A DNA stretch of 64,000 bases from Phallusia mammillata (taxonomy: Eukaryota; Chordata; Ascidiacea; Phlebobranchia; Ascidiidae), in contig QLIY01000646.1 of NCBI GenBank assembly GCA_003260075.1, positions 31,426 through 95,425 of the forward strand. Reading direction: 5' to 3'. Under the pieces are notes generated by a model. That model had not been told where the DNA came from and did no database searches. It worked only from the letters and a program-made list of their open reading frames with translations. Of the stretch, positions 25,154 to 59,993 are shown piece by piece (the first letter of the stretch is position 1; the number at the start of each line of letters is the position of its first letter). Both the position numbers and the translations under genes were made by a program.

Positions 25154-28100
25154 AATGTAATGAAGGACTAATTGGACATTGAGGTTCTTTGTGTGTTGTT
25201 TTTTGCTGTTGACAAACGTGCAATAAAGTTCACTTATTAATCAGCATGATGCTTTTTTATATTTGTCCATTGTAAGCAAGCAACGCAACAACATTTCAGA
25301 ACTAATTGGACGCGGTGGCGGTTTTTGCGTCTTGATTACACATCTTCATAATGACAAACATACCATTTAAAGCCTGTCATACTACAATTACAACAACTCA
25401 ATTGTAGAATATAAACTTTTCAAGAAACACGGAACACCTGCTAGAACAAAGTGCTTATTAGGTACAAGCATAATTGGCATCGTCAAGTGAATTTACAGCG
25501 TACAAAGTAAGGATAGTCATTTCAGTTGAGCCAATTCTCTTCAAAAACACATTGAAAACACCCGGAACGGATAACAATTAATAAAAATACAAGCAAAGGT
25601 TACATGACAGGGCATGAAGCAGGACAGAGATTTCTTCCGTCCAACAGACACGACTTAATCAATCTCTAACAAAAAGCCGTTGTAACAAATCGCGACAAAC
25701 CGGTGATAGGGGTCAGACAAGACCAGTAAAGTAGGTGGGCCTGTAAATCAATTTATCAACTACGGCTTTAGAGGAACGGATAAAACGCCAGTGGAAATGG
25801 CATGTCCTTCCTGTATTTCCTCACAAATCAATCATAAACTGATTCGGTTTGTTTGTGAATAAATTGAATTTGTTTTCGCCTCGAGTGTAACATGTAAAAA
25901 AACGGTCCTTTTCGCCTCGAGTGTGACATGTAAAAAAACATAATGTTTAAGTTTAGTCACACTGTGGACATTTTGTTCGTGTAAGATTAAAAAATTGCGT
26001 AACCAAGACGAATTTTGTTAGTCCAACTACAAAATCCTCATTTCTAAATAAGATTATCGTTAATATTTAGCTACAAACTTAATCACAACCACCTTTATAC
26101 CAGAAAGCACTTTTAAATTCTAGCAACAAGTTTTTTGATTGAGGTTTACAGATAAAACAGAGACAGCAACACGAAATTACTAAAGAATTACAGATTTAGG
26201 CCCAAATTTATGTAGAGGAACCTTTTTCTTAAAAGACAGGCACCACAACAATGGTAACATTCCACAAAGCAAACATGACGTCATGGCCAGTTGGGGCAAC
26301 AAATAAGGACGATATGAGCGCAGGGCAACAGTGCTTGCAAACTGTTAAAATCAGATAGGAGGTAGAAAGTTTGAATGTAAGCCAAAACTAGCGTCTGCAA
26401 ATTTGAGCTGACAACATTCCGCTTTCTTACTGTCGAAGTTGTTCAAAAACACGCTATAGTGTTATTGTAAACACAAGCACACCGCGACCGCATGGACGGC
26501 CCTTGTATGTCAGGCTGTATTGCATTAAGGAAGGTGCACGATAAGGACTGTTTGTCGACAAAGCTGCGTTCGCTTGATGATACAATCGCACAGTTTTGAG
26601 CAGAACAATTAATCTTTGCCTGAGCAGCGTGCGTCACAGCCTTTGCCTACGCTGATTGGCTGTTTGCAAAACTTGCTTTGGTTTAAAATTTAATTACTTG
26701 CGTGTGGTCCTGTTTGTCGTTGGAGGAAGTGTCAAAACTTGTATGTTATGCCACTAGTTTGGTGTGAATATAGGCTTGGTAAAAAATGTCATAAAATGGT
26801 TAATGCCATCACCAAAAAATGCAATAAAGGCTTTGTAGGACACGCAAACGTTCTTCATCGTACACATATTATTTAAGAATTATTTGGCCAGTTCGCAATG
26901 CAAAACTTTGCTCATATAACCTGTTGGTCGAATAAACACGCAAGACATATTGCGTTTTGCAGTGTTTTGAATTTAATTGCAGAATCTGCGTGTCCAAAAA
27001 AGGCAAATTACGAAAACATTTTCGAAAACAGCAACACTATGTGGATACGCTAAAAGCAAATAAAACACACACAAAACTTTTCTAAGCTTAGATTGTACCA
27101 AAAAAACAAACTCTACAGACGGATTTAGATTAAAGCTTGCAAAAAGTTCATTTTCTGGTCATGGATACCCTAGTTCCACAGCAAACAGGCAGCCGATCTA
27201 ACCTTTTTTTGCGGTCGCAACCAAAAATATAAATTTCAAGGGAATCGAAACAAAATTGTATTAGTACACGATTGGTGACCTGAGTAATTCCATTAATTGC
27301 AATTACAGGTCGTTGTCGGAAATGTCACAAATGTAAAACATGTTCGGTGCATTGGCGAAATGATGTGACATTTATTGCATTAAAAAAAACAAAAAAAAAT
27401 GTGCATTCTTAACGCATTTTTAAGGGTTTTGTAATCTTAATGCTGTCCCGGTTAGAAGGGTGACTTTACACGCATTTGGTGAAACGGACAACCCCCAAAA
27501 TACATGGTTTGTTGAGGTTTTTTTTTACTCAACTGGAAATTGAAAGCTTTTATTAGGCAGAAACATTTTCAACAAAATACTTAAATTTCTTTTTTGTAAT
27601 AAAATCATTTTTCTCCATTAATCAAAAAATCAAATAAAAAGGTTCTAATTTCAATTTTTTAACTGAAGAAAAAACAATAACAGTCAAAAACGACTATTTC
27701 ATACCAGCGACCGTATGTCAAATACCACTGCGAGTTATCAAACTTTAGTCAAAACGACACAAGGTAACTAAAAGATAGTGGTTTTCGAAGTCATAAGCCA
27801 CAATAGGACATACATCACATTATTTAGGGTTTCGCCATGTGAAACACGGCAAAAAGACCGGTTCCTACTATAGATGTGTACATAGGGTCACCGAAACCGG
27901 GAACAAAAGATTTCAACAGAAACAGTTGTCACTGAATGCGTGGGTTGCGGAATTGACTCACACAGCAAACACTGAAGGAGATACGGTGTGAAATGACAAC
28001 GTTGCGAAAAAAATTGAAGAAAGCGGCCTATACCACCTTTTTGTATGATTTAAGGGGCTTTACGCGGTGACTAAGTAGAACCAGGAGTAAGGCAAACTAA

Positions 28101-28717
28101 AGGGTTTACGCGTACCCGGTTCCGACTTGAATATTGACACAATCCGGTTTCAAAATGTGCTATTTAGGAACCGAATACGTAACATTTGATTTTTGACATC
28201 ACAAAAAACTGAAATTATAAACACAAAGATAAATTTTGGTTGTAATGCAAAAGAGGTATCTTCGGGCTGTTTGTAACAAAGGCCAAAATTGAAAAATCTA
28301 CATTAGTTGCAATGGTAAAAAAATGCCAAAAATGGTAAAAGGTGAAACATTTACTTTGTACATCGTTTGCATTACATGCGCAACCTTACCGATATCAACA
28401 TTAGTCGTTGTATGAGCAACAAGCGCAACCATAATCACGTTTCATTAATATCCGTTAAGACATGACTACCGGTTTCCGTAGCAAAAGCAAATATGCAAAC
28501 AGGTCTTCCGCCACGGAACTCGGTTGCTATTTTTTGTTGATTAGAAACATCCAGCTGTCGTGAGTATGCAAATTTTAGACGCAAAATCACAGATACCGTA
28601 TTTTTTTGTTTTTTTGTTCAAATTGCGAGTGCTTGCAATGCGTTTAGCAAAAAGAGTCGTAATCTTTAGCATAGAATGGAGGGAAGGGCTCGTTCAAAAG
28701 ATACATTGCGTTTAGGT
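25154..28717. other. Non-coding stretch
   Basis: No supported gene. Contains a 36-bp near-tandem repeat TTTTCGCCTCGAGTGTRACA (about 25874 and 25910) and a CRE palindrome at 26276-26283. Confidence 0.5.
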
Positions 28718-29050
28718 CAGTGGTTCTCAACCAGTGGGCCATGGCCCTCTGGTGGGCCATGGAAGCATTTTGATTGGGCCACAGACCAACCAAATAGAAA
28801 GCTTTTTTAAGAATTTACTTTCATTTGTGTCACTACACTCAACTTTACAAGAATAATGACTTGGGGAGGAATTGAGAAGGAATGTTTTTGTTTTGTTTTT
28901 TGTTCTGAACCTATTTTATAGTTGATTTCTTTCTATCTTAAAAATTTACTGGGCCACAGAATTTTTTTGCAATGAAAGTGGGCCACGAAAGAAAAAAGGT
29001 TGANTTGCAATGAAAGTGGGCCGCGAAAGAAAAAAGGTTGAGAACCACTG
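28718..29050. mobile_element. hAT-type MITE with perfect target duplication and internal N
   Basis: 333 bp with terminal inverted repeats CAGTGGTTCTCAACC and 8-bp target duplications GTTTAGGT (28710-28717 and 29051-29058). Near the right end a stretch TTGCAATGAAAGTGGGCC is repeated around the single N at 29004, so the right end looks like an unmerged overlap. No transposase. Confidence 0.95.
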
Positions 29051-29058
29051 GTTTAGGT

Positions 29059-31078
29059 TGAGGTTTTCATTTTTTGCAAACTGAATACAATCCCTTATAT
29101 TAATAGGAAACAGAAAAACATAATATAGATTTAATTTGTATTTGTGGAATGACGTCATCGCCCATGACGTCATGCACGTTGCGCAACTAACATCGTTTGC
29201 ACGTCACTTTCGCACTGCACCAATATACATAAATCACGCTTTAGTGACTAAAGTGAAAAGCCGGCAGCGGATATTTATGACGTAGCAATCTTGACGTCAC
29301 AGGTAAAAACAAAGATTGATCACGTAGATGTTTTCAGGAATATCACGTTAATGTACGACAGTATAGTATTACGCAAAAGCCATAATTTTTTTACATATAT
29401 GCAAAGAATATGGGGGTCGATATTTACAAAAAATTAAATCTTACATAAAAACCAAAGTACATGCATGCCTAAATGACCGACAGGTTATCATATGCAACCA
29501 CCCATACAAAAACAACTCAAAACTTACACAATGTCACTCAGAGCTTTTCAAAATTAGACAATGACTTTCGCAAGGTTTCTTTGCGCAGCTGCGATACGCT
29601 ATGAATTTGTAAAAAAATTAATAAACCTGTTCCGCTTTAACGCAGCACAAATAGATTGAGCATAAGAAATGGCAACAGGAAACACCCGCCAGGCATTGTG
29701 TGCTTAACCATATCGTAATAAATGAGGAAGGGTATTTTATAGTGTAGGCGTGTGGGTATTATTACTAAGGTTTGTCCAAAAGGTTGTAAATTGCTATTGG
29801 AACTAGATGACACAGAAAGGAGAAATTACTCAAACCCATAAATCTAGCACCAACAAGACAACACAACTTTACGTCCAACAAATATCTAAAAATACAACAA
29901 TAATACCGCATTGAAAAAAGTCATAAATTCAAGACGTAAGATACTACAGCCTCATAACAATTCGTGTTTTGACTTGGTCTTTAAGCAAAAAGTAAGTGCA
30001 ATTAGTGTTGTGTCATGGTTACAATGCAATGGTCACGTTCGCAAAGATAGATGAATCAGTAGTTACTTATGTTACGTGACAAGTCTTACATCACGAAATA
30101 AGTATTCTTATGCAAATCTGGTGCAAGGTCATTGGATTGAGTCACGTGAAAAACAGCTCGGCAAAACGTTTTATAGAAATTAGAAAAAGAAACACTGAAT
30201 AAATCTTTGAGACATAAAGGGCAGGTGTTTAACTCCATATTAGGTTCTTTAAGTAAATCATAAAGCTGGATGGTAAAAAAATAAGTATTCGAAATGTGTC
30301 AATGGGATTCGTTTTTGGGTTTTAATGATCAGTATTGATTAATCTGACTCACTAGCGCCGCTACCGACCAGCAGTTTGTGTACATTCAAAAATAGACACA
30401 ATACAACTGTTCTGTACATTGTACAGTGTACAATAAAAATACTCGGTCGGTTCTTTAACTACCCGTATGAGGAAGTCAGCTAATGCAAGTACAGTCCGAT
30501 GCAAATTACCATCACTATTCACAACTTCGTATAACCCAGCAGTAACCAAACATCATTTTATTGAGCAGCCATTATTTTCCTATGTACATTAGTGTGTCAA
30601 CCGCAGTAATGTGTATAAAGTAGTCCATATGGAAAGACAAACCAGGGTCTGTTATAGCCGTTAGCATGGTGTACGCATACTGAACATAAACAGCTTAACC
30701 ACGGAGCAGCGCAACCCACCCCAAAGCGTAAATCGCGTATCCAATGCATTACCACTTGGCGTGTTGAGATCAGCGCCGTTTGACAGTTCGTTTCAACGGC
30801 GAAGCGACATATTGACATCACTCTTTGGGTTTCGGACGTAACCGGCGTACAGGATAGCGTGCGAAGCTGATGTTATGATAAAAACTTGCGATAGAGCGGC
30901 CACGGCGATTAAAGACCTAGTTCACGCGGACTGCAAACAAACGCAGAAAATTGAAATGCGCCTTGAGCTGCTTTGAGGAGACGCGTATGACGTAGAACGG
31001 ACAAGTGATGGACAGATGACCACAATCGACTGTCCAGTTTGTATTTGTGATCACAATATTGTTTGTGACACTTATTGT
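29059..31078. other. Non-coding stretch with CRE-rich patch
   Basis: Three CRE palindromes (29150, 29165, 29292) and a TTGCGCAA C/EBP-type palindrome (29179) lie within 150 bp. A short ATG frame at 30874-30975 is discussed in findings. No recognised gene. Confidence 0.45.
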
Positions 31079-31513
31079 TGGTGCGTTGTAAGACTCTACA
31101 ACTTTTTTAACAGTTTTTCGGAAAACTAAGTTGACATTTTGTCAAGACTTAAAAAAAAACTTTTAATTGGACGTTTTTACATTGAGGTTGTCTTCACCTG
31201 AAACGAAATTTTGTAAAGTTCTCATTGTTCATAAAACAACTAAATCATATGTACAATAAATATACAATATCCAGGCCAAATTCGGGGGGGGGGGGGTGGT
31301 GCGTTGTAAGACTCTACAACTTTTTAAACAGTTTTTCGGAAAACTAAGTTGACATTTTGTCAAGACTTAAAAAAGAACTTTTAATTGGACGTTTTTACAT
31401 TGAGGTTGTCTTCACCTGAAACGGAATTTTTTAAAGCTCTCATTGTTCATAAAAAAACTAAATCATATGTACAATAAATATACAATATCCAGGCCAAATT
31501 CGGGGGGGGGGGG
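31079..31513. repeat. Duplication with two G-runs
   Basis: Copy 1 at 31079-31283, G-run 31284-31296, copy 2 at 31297-31501, G-run 31502-31513. Both copies end at the same TTCGG boundary before their run; no third copy follows the second run. Confidence 0.9.
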
Positions 31514-31794
31514 CAAAAATCTTCTCCTTTTTCACATTTTGGATGCAACAATTTCAACATGGCGTGTACCAAGTAAAACAGCTGGTAAAATGTCAGCGCG
31601 CGTTCCAAAATGTTAGACAAAAAAATCAATTAACTTGGCACACCCACATCCGACTTTATCGAGACCCTAATTAGGAAACAAGCATCCGGACGCCGCAATT
31701 ACCCATTGGCGAAACTTTTGTGGCTGGCAGCAGAAGTTGCGAATTCCCCAGTATCCGGCATTAATAATTAAAGCCAACTCCATTTTGTGATTAA

Positions 31795-31950
31795 GATCAG
31801 ATTTTTTTTCTCTTTGTTGGCAAGAATTGGCCTTTTTTGATGTTACAACCCTGTTTGGGTATTGGGAGGGGGGGGGGGGATCAGATTTTTCACTCTTCGT
31901 TAGCAAGAATTGGCCTTTTTTGATGTTACAACCCTGTTTGGGTATTGGGA
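31795..31950. repeat. Duplication joined by G-run
   Basis: Copy 1 at 31795-31867, G-run 31868-31879, copy 2 to 31950. TTTGTTGGCAAG against TTCGTTAGCAAG. Confidence 0.85.
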
Positions 31951-32463
31951 CTAAATTGTTTATCTTTGGGTGTAAAAAAAATTTTTAAATGACAACATCC
32001 GTTTTGCTAATTAGAAGCAAGACTTTTCTCTTCAGTGCCAGAAAAAGGTATTTTTATGTTGTAACACCAGAAAAGTTTTTACCATTTCTGCAAATTAAAA
32101 CATTTTTTGTGTAGGTGTCAGAAAAAAAAACGTTTTTGGTGTTTTGGTGTTTTGGTGTCAACTGGTGTTTTACCACCAGTTGTGCTAATTTCAAGTCGTT
32201 TTTCTCCTTACGAAAGAGGCGTTTTTCATACACCACATAAGTGATTGTTTTATACTGGGAGCAGAACCTTCTGGGTAAGAATAAGGAAATCGTTTTTCAT
32301 TGAAAACATAAGTTAAATGCTCGTTTTCTGATTAGAAGCAATTTTTTTCTCCTTTGGCTCCGGAAAGCGTTTCTTTTGCGACTGAACTTAACAAGTTCGC
32401 GTTCTGAGAATTTTCAGCCCAACTTTTCTTGGAATTTACTACAACAAACTGAAGTGTGCAAAA

Positions 32464-32766
32464 CGATGCTAGCTTTTGGGAATAATATGCCCCCTTCTGT
32501 ATTCACTGTATACATATTTTAACTTTAGTTTGTATCAATAAACATATACATAGAACTAGAAGTAACCAGTTACTATCACAGAAAACAATTCTTGGATTAA
32601 AGGCTGTTTTGGGGGGGGGGGGTCGATGTTAGCTTTTGGGAATAATATGCCCCCTTCTGTATTCACTGTATACAGACTTTAACTTTAGTTTGTATCAATA
32701 AACATATACATAGAAGTGACCAGTTACTATCACAGAAAACAATTCTTGGATTAAAGGCTGTTTTGG
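32464..32766. repeat. Duplication joined by G-run
   Basis: Copy 1 at 32464-32610, G-run 32611-32622 (ten plus the GG shared with copy 2's TTTTGG), copy 2 at 32624-32766. Copy 1 has an extra CTAGAA within AGAACTAGAAGTAACC. Lies just downstream of TNK2-like exon 12. Confidence 0.88.
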
Positions 32767-32915
32767 CTTTGTGATTCGATCCTTTTTATGCAATTTGTCA
32801 TCCTATTGCATCGCAGACACACAGCGCACACACACATTCACAAACAGGTTCCAAATCCACATCTGGCAACATTTCCTTGACAAAAATTAATGCCAAGGCA
32901 TTTCCTAGCACTTAC

Positions 32916-54330
<21,415 letters not shown>

Positions 54331-56861
54331 TGTTGTGAAAAAATGATCTTTAGTGCAAGATAGTCACTCAATGCTTGTCGCAGCATAAAGCTGATAGGAC
54401 TATTTGTTCCATGTCATGATCTTACAGAATTTCGGAAACAGGATAGAGATTAAACAGACCAAAATTTAAAAATAAATTACCAGCACAACTTTTCCTTAAA
54501 TAAAAACTGGAAAAAAATTGTAATATTTGTCACCAATATAGAAAAAAAAATCGTTAAAATGTTTGGATCAGGAGCTTAAACACAAATCCTGCCTGTGACT
54601 ACAAAGTTTAGAAGGAGTAATATATATATACATATCACAACACATTTTTGCCTAGTCACCATGTTTAAATGCCAGAAAATAATCTTCTGTTTGGTTTGTG
54701 CATGGCATGGTTTAGTGACTTTAAACAAGTTTTTTTTTCCGTCAAATATTCACACAACAGCTATTTGTACTGCACTGGTTTATAAAGTGGTTCAAAAAGA
54801 GCCATTGCCTGTTATAGTTGGCTCCTGTATATAATCCACCCCTTTCAAGAAAAACCTTAGTTTTTACTATGCACAGGTATTTTTCGTGCACACATTATCT
54901 CATGGGCACATTTGGGGCCAACAAGTTTGAAAAGTATCGCTCTAATCTGTAACGATGGTTTTTGTCTTAGAAATAAAAAAGCTGCATTGGAAGAACAAAC
55001 AAGGCAACCACGAAACCACTGGTAACCTACAGTCATACCACTACCCCAAATCATGTCTAAACCGTGTAGCTTTCAAGCATCTTACATGCGTTTGTGGGCA
55101 TGTTTCGTTAAGGAGAAGGTCCGCTGCCTGTGTTATGCTCCCATATTGATCGGTTACGGCGCATTGGTTTCCAACTCGTCAAACACAAAACGTGCCGAAC
55201 CTTCATTACGTCCTGGCAGCGCTAAAAAGTTTAATCGTTTTTTTGAGTAACCATAAAATACTGAACCATCCTTTAATATGCGATTTTGACAAGTCCCTTA
55301 CTCACATTAAACGACTTAACAGGCCACAACCGCGACCGACTTTGGGCTTTTAGCAAAGCTCTTTGAGTAACTAAATTTCTCCCAACCATATCGAAAAAAG
55401 TGAAATACTTCGCATTCCACAGAAGAACAACAAAAATATGAGGTGTAAACAAATAAAAAAATGCAAAGTTGACCAATACAAAACGGCCTCCACCGCACTA
55501 AATTCTAGTTGTCCGTCAGTGCGTATAATGTTAACCCACTTTCGCATATTGAAAACATGCAATCTTTTTAACTGTCGTGATATTTGTCCAATGGCACTAG
55601 AATAGAATCTAGTGAATAGTCATCTACGTTCGTCTCAAAATCAAATCGTGTCAAAATTGGATCGTCTTTTTGCGCTGGAGTCTGGACGTCTTATTTCGCC
55701 TTGTAATGATACACTGCAAAACATTGCAGTTTTATGAAAAAAAGATTTCGCTATGCAGTGGACAACTGGAAAACGAGCTCCTCAAAATAGTAAGGTAAAC
55801 TGTGTGTTTCATAGAAGTTGCATGTTTTAGAGTAGATTGTTGGGAAAGATTAGGGTTACATTAAGCCTGTCCACTGCATAGTACTTAGCTAGCCGTTGTT
55901 TGCTTGTTTTGTAGTATTCCTCCAAAAACCCCTACTCTTTGGGTTGCGGGAGCAGAGATATGCGAGAATGAACCTCTCACTCCTCCGAAACAAAGGGTTT
56001 TATCCTTCCTGCCAATCGGTGTAACTTCGCGTTTTATTGCACTGAAAGCGTTTGTTCTCAAACTTTAAACAATTTTTCCAAATCAGTCAAGGGCAAAAGT
56101 AAAACAAATGGAGTATCGCGGTTCTGTGCTAACGCTGGGATAAACGTTCATTTGAGTTCAGGTCAAATTATAAAGTGCTTAGTTTTTTACAAAGGTGGGG
56201 AATTTAAGAACGGGAAAGTAACATGTTAAAAACTAGGTAATTCAAAGTCGAAAAATGGTTGTATTTAGTTTGACCGAGCCAATAATTTTGAGTTTATGTC
56301 TTGTGTAACGGCAACAAAACGCACAGGATGACCTTCAAAGTTGCTGTTGTTTGTTTTATTTTTGTTTCTAAGTGCGGAACAGCGTTAAGTGCTTGCGTCA
56401 AGCACATGAATAGATCAGTGCCTTGCTGCTGTTGGCCACTCCAAGAATTTGGTATGTCGGCATAAAAAGTCGGCGTTCTCGAAAATATGTGAAAATCGTC
56501 ATTCGAAAAGATCCTTAACAAAATACACAAAAAGTCAAGTTCGAACATTTTTTGGACCTATCATTAACGTTTGACTTCGTCATGCAGCTGTGATTCTGAT
56601 ACAGGAAGATTATAATCTGATACAGGAAATATAAAACATAACGACAACAACAAAATACGTCATCTGCACGAACCAACGCAAACGCGATGTCGCAAAAACG
56701 AGACATTACCCAGCAAGTGCAAAAGACTAAGTAATAACCACCTAACTGCTGTCTAAAATGCCATACATTCGCCAAATGGTTTCTCATTCAAGGGGACGCT
56801 GCTAACCGTTCGTAACAGTGTTTGGGTTATGTTCCAAAATAGAATAAAAACATTTTCCCTA

Positions 56862-57063
56862 GTTCATGTCTTTATTTAGAAACACGACAGTACTGGAACA
56901 TAATACGTAGCTTTGTCAATCAATTGTTCAGAACCGATGAAAGTACTAGCAACAGTAGGGGGGGGGGTTCATGTCTTTATTTAGAAACACGACAGTACTG
57001 GAACATAATACGTTGCTTTGTCAATCAATTGTTCAGAACCGATGAAAGTACTAGCAACAGTAA
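56862..57063. repeat. Duplication joined by G10
   Basis: Copy 1 at 56862-56958, G-run 56959-56968, copy 2 at 56969-57063. Nearly identical (TACGTAGC / TACGTTGC). Confidence 0.9.
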
Positions 57064-57520
57064 TTGAAAAACCGCCTTTGAGTTTTTTTGCATTCTAAAT
57101 GTGTAAAAACGGCAATCAAAACTATGAGCCATATTTAGGGCAGGTTTTATCATTATTACATTGACCAAATTTGTATAAATAAACTAAATACTCTTCTGTA
57201 TAGGCACTGACATATGTCCTTGATCTGCAAACAAGACACATTTTGTGAATAGCATTAATTATTTTTTGTGTCATCACCCCTAGCCATACATTTTTAAAAA
57301 ATGGTTGCCATTAGCCAGGTATTTATGGAAATAGTTACAAGCAGCACATTGCATTTCATCAAACTATAACACATAGGTTTAGGAAAGCCATTGATTGAAA
57401 CAGTCATTTCAGCACCCTAAAATATATATAGAAACATAGTTTTCCATTGGCAAGACAAAATATTTACAAACAAATTTAGATTTGCTATACTATGTGACAT
57501 CTGACAAGCTATTGTATATC

Positions 57521-57803
57521 TAAGCACCACAACATTTTTTTAAGTTACACAAAATGTAGACCATAAAATAAAACATTTTTGTTTCAAACAAAAGTACTTT
57601 TGTAGGTACATGGTTGTATTGTTTCTCCTTTTCATCAATGGTTTACAATATTGGATAGGGGGGGGGGACTAAGTATCACAACATTTTTTTAAGTTACACA
57701 AAATGTAGACAACAAAATAAAACATCTTGTTGTTTTAAACAAAAGTAGTTTTGTAGGTACTTGGTTGTATTGTTTCTCCTTTTCATCAATGATTTACAAT
57801 ATC
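57521..57803. repeat. Duplication joined by G10
   Basis: Copy 1 at 57521-57657, G-run 57658-57667, copy 2 at 57670-57803. ACATTTTTGTTTCAAAC against ACATCTTGTTGTTTTAAAC. Confidence 0.88.
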
Positions 57804-57805
57804 AG

Positions 57806-57972
57806 AAAAATAAACATATGAATACTGTATCATGTAATATGGATTGTTTATTTAAAAGGTAGGGAGAAATTGAACATGAACGGGGGGGGGGGTTGGATAA
57901 ATAAACAGATGAATACTGTATCATGTAATATGGATTGTTTACTTAAAAGGTAGGGAGAAATTGAACATGAAC
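57806..57972. repeat. Duplication joined by G-run
   Basis: Copy 1 at 57806-57881, G-run 57882-57892 (ten plus the G of AACG), copy 2 at 57897-57972. ACATATGAATAC against ACAGATGAATAC. Confidence 0.88.
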
Positions 57973-58475
57973 GATATCAATTTTTCTATTTCAGAAATCC
58001 CATGTATAAATTTTGTTTGCTTAAAGGTATTGGGGTTTGAACCTTCTTTAAATAAAATTTTGTAAAATAACAAGATTTACAATTTACCAAATTAGTAAAC
58101 CAAGTATTAGGTTTCTAAGGTGATAAAGTGGGCATGGGCAAAAGATTCCACCAAAGTACCTGTAATGGTATTTCTGTGAAATTGCCAGCAGCTTCAAAAG
58201 GGAGAAATTGAGGCTGACACCAATTAAAGAATGGTTTCTAAAATTCTGTTGACCTCAACTTCTCTTAGCATACTAATTTGCTTTAAAATCAATGCTTTGC
58301 AACAGATACTTCAAAACATACAAAAACACTCAATTTAATATAATAAAAACAATTTATTATTATTACGTGTTTAATAAGAAACAATGTTACTTTTACAAGT
58401 CTCAGGTTATTTGTATTTGTTCACATAACTACCTAAAATACATATTGTTTTTGATAGGCAGAAGGCAGCATAAAC

Positions 58476-58711
58476 CACGCTTTCTCAACCCGTTTTAGGC
58501 ATGAACCACAAAGGTAAAAGAAGGTCTGAGCCATTCCATTTTTGTCTTTTAGAGTAAAGTAAACCACACAACAAGCAATTGGGTTTATTTCTGTGAAACT
58601 GAATTTCATATGGAACTATCTCCAGTTCATGGCCAAATATCATAAACACACACAGACACAGTACGTCTACCACCCAAAAAGTCATCATAGACCACTAGTT
58701 GAGAACCACTG
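58476..58711. mobile_element. hAT-type MITE with near-perfect target duplication
   Basis: 236 bp, ends CACGCTTTCTCAACC (decayed) and GTTGAGAACCACTG, flanked by GCATAAAC (58468-58475) and GCTTAAAC (58712-58719), 7 of 8 matching. No transposase. Confidence 0.82.
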
Positions 58712-59119
58712 GCTTAAACATAAGTAAAAAATTGAGTAAATAAATAATAAACTGCATTTTATTGCAAGCATTTTTGCAATTTTCGGTCAATGTATGACAA
58801 GCTTTTTAGTTTTTACACAACAAGAAACCAGTCAAACTGTAATAAAAACTCTCTCATCAGGTTGAAATCCTAACTACTGGGATCAGTGCCTTCTTGCAAA
58901 TAAAACAAAATCAAGTACATTAACCTGCATTCTGATTTTGGCTTTTTCTACTAGTTTTGTTAAATGATGCCATTGACATTTCAAAGATCATTAAAAAAAT
59001 CAAAGTTTACTGTTTATAAAGGGATAATTTGCTAATAAAGAAAACTTTGACCAAACATGTTTAATGACAAGTTTGAACAAATAAAGATCAGGTATGACAG
59101 GTACAGTAGCATATCGTAC

Positions 59120-59240
59120 AAAAACACATACACAAACGAAAGCTGCTCTGCAGAGAGAAACCACAAAAACAACACAACCAAAACACATACACACACATGA
59201 AAGCTGCTCTACAGAGAGAAACCACAAAAACAACACAACC
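59120..59240. repeat. 61-bp tandem repeat, two units
   Basis: Two units share AAAGCTGCTCT, CAGAGAGAAACCACAAAAAC and AACACAACC, head to tail with a few substitutions. Minisatellite-like. Confidence 0.85.
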
Positions 59241-59501
59241 AAGCTGAAATCAGTTTCTTTTCAATTTAGTCTTTCAACAAAATGATACTCCGTTTCTTAA
59301 CACGAGAATAAATTCTACAAAGAAAAACTATCATTCCCGCGGAGCCCTATACCTGCATTTGTAAGTCGTGCATGTTGCAACCGCGTTCATTCATTCATAA
59401 AATTTATTAGCAATAAAAGGTAATAGTGACATAGACATCTTACAAATCAGGTGCTTTATCTATTTTCAAGCAATCGAGAATACTGATTGCAATTTTTTTT
59501 A

Positions 59502-59580
59502 ATTGTAAATACAATTAAAAAATATAAGATAGGATAGTATCTANAATACAATTAAAAAATATAAAATAGGATAGTATCTA
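59502..59580. repeat. Short duplication joined by a single N
   Basis: AATACAATTAAAAAATATAA and GATAGTATCTA occur on both sides of the N at 59544, with one G/A difference. Same logic as the G-run joins but with an N left in place. Confidence 0.85.
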
Positions 59581-59993
59581 ATTTTAGGAAAATCCTTTGC
59601 AACATGACTGTTTGTTTGATGACAAAACATAACTTTGTGTGAGATCACAAACGACTCAACGGATTCCGCTAAATTTATTCGGCAAAACTGCCAAAAAATT
59701 CCATATATGTTACAAATTTCTGTTGCGTGATTTTTGAACACTTTTGATCTACATTGCAAAGAAAAATGTGTTTCGACCGAGTTTTCGCAGTACTTTTGCA
59801 TCAAAGTGCGGTTACAGCCAAAATCGTGCTGGTTGCAAACCACCAGTTTCTTGTTACGCCAGTAAAATATTAAAAAAACATTAGCATCGGCAAAATTACA
59901 CTAACATTTATTTTGAATCAAAGAGTCGGCTCTGATTGACCAGGACCCCCAAATGTGATCCTCAGACACAATACTACTTTTCGAAAAGTGTAT

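Larger units (their letters stand above)
54331..58475. other. Intergenic stretch upstream of the TNK2-like gene
   Basis: Should hold the kinase promoter, but no clear TATA box or CpG patch was seen next to the start. Open frames at 54955-55250 and 55273-55562 are not recognisable. No NRF-family motif was found here. Three filler-joined duplications are listed separately. Confidence 0.5.
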
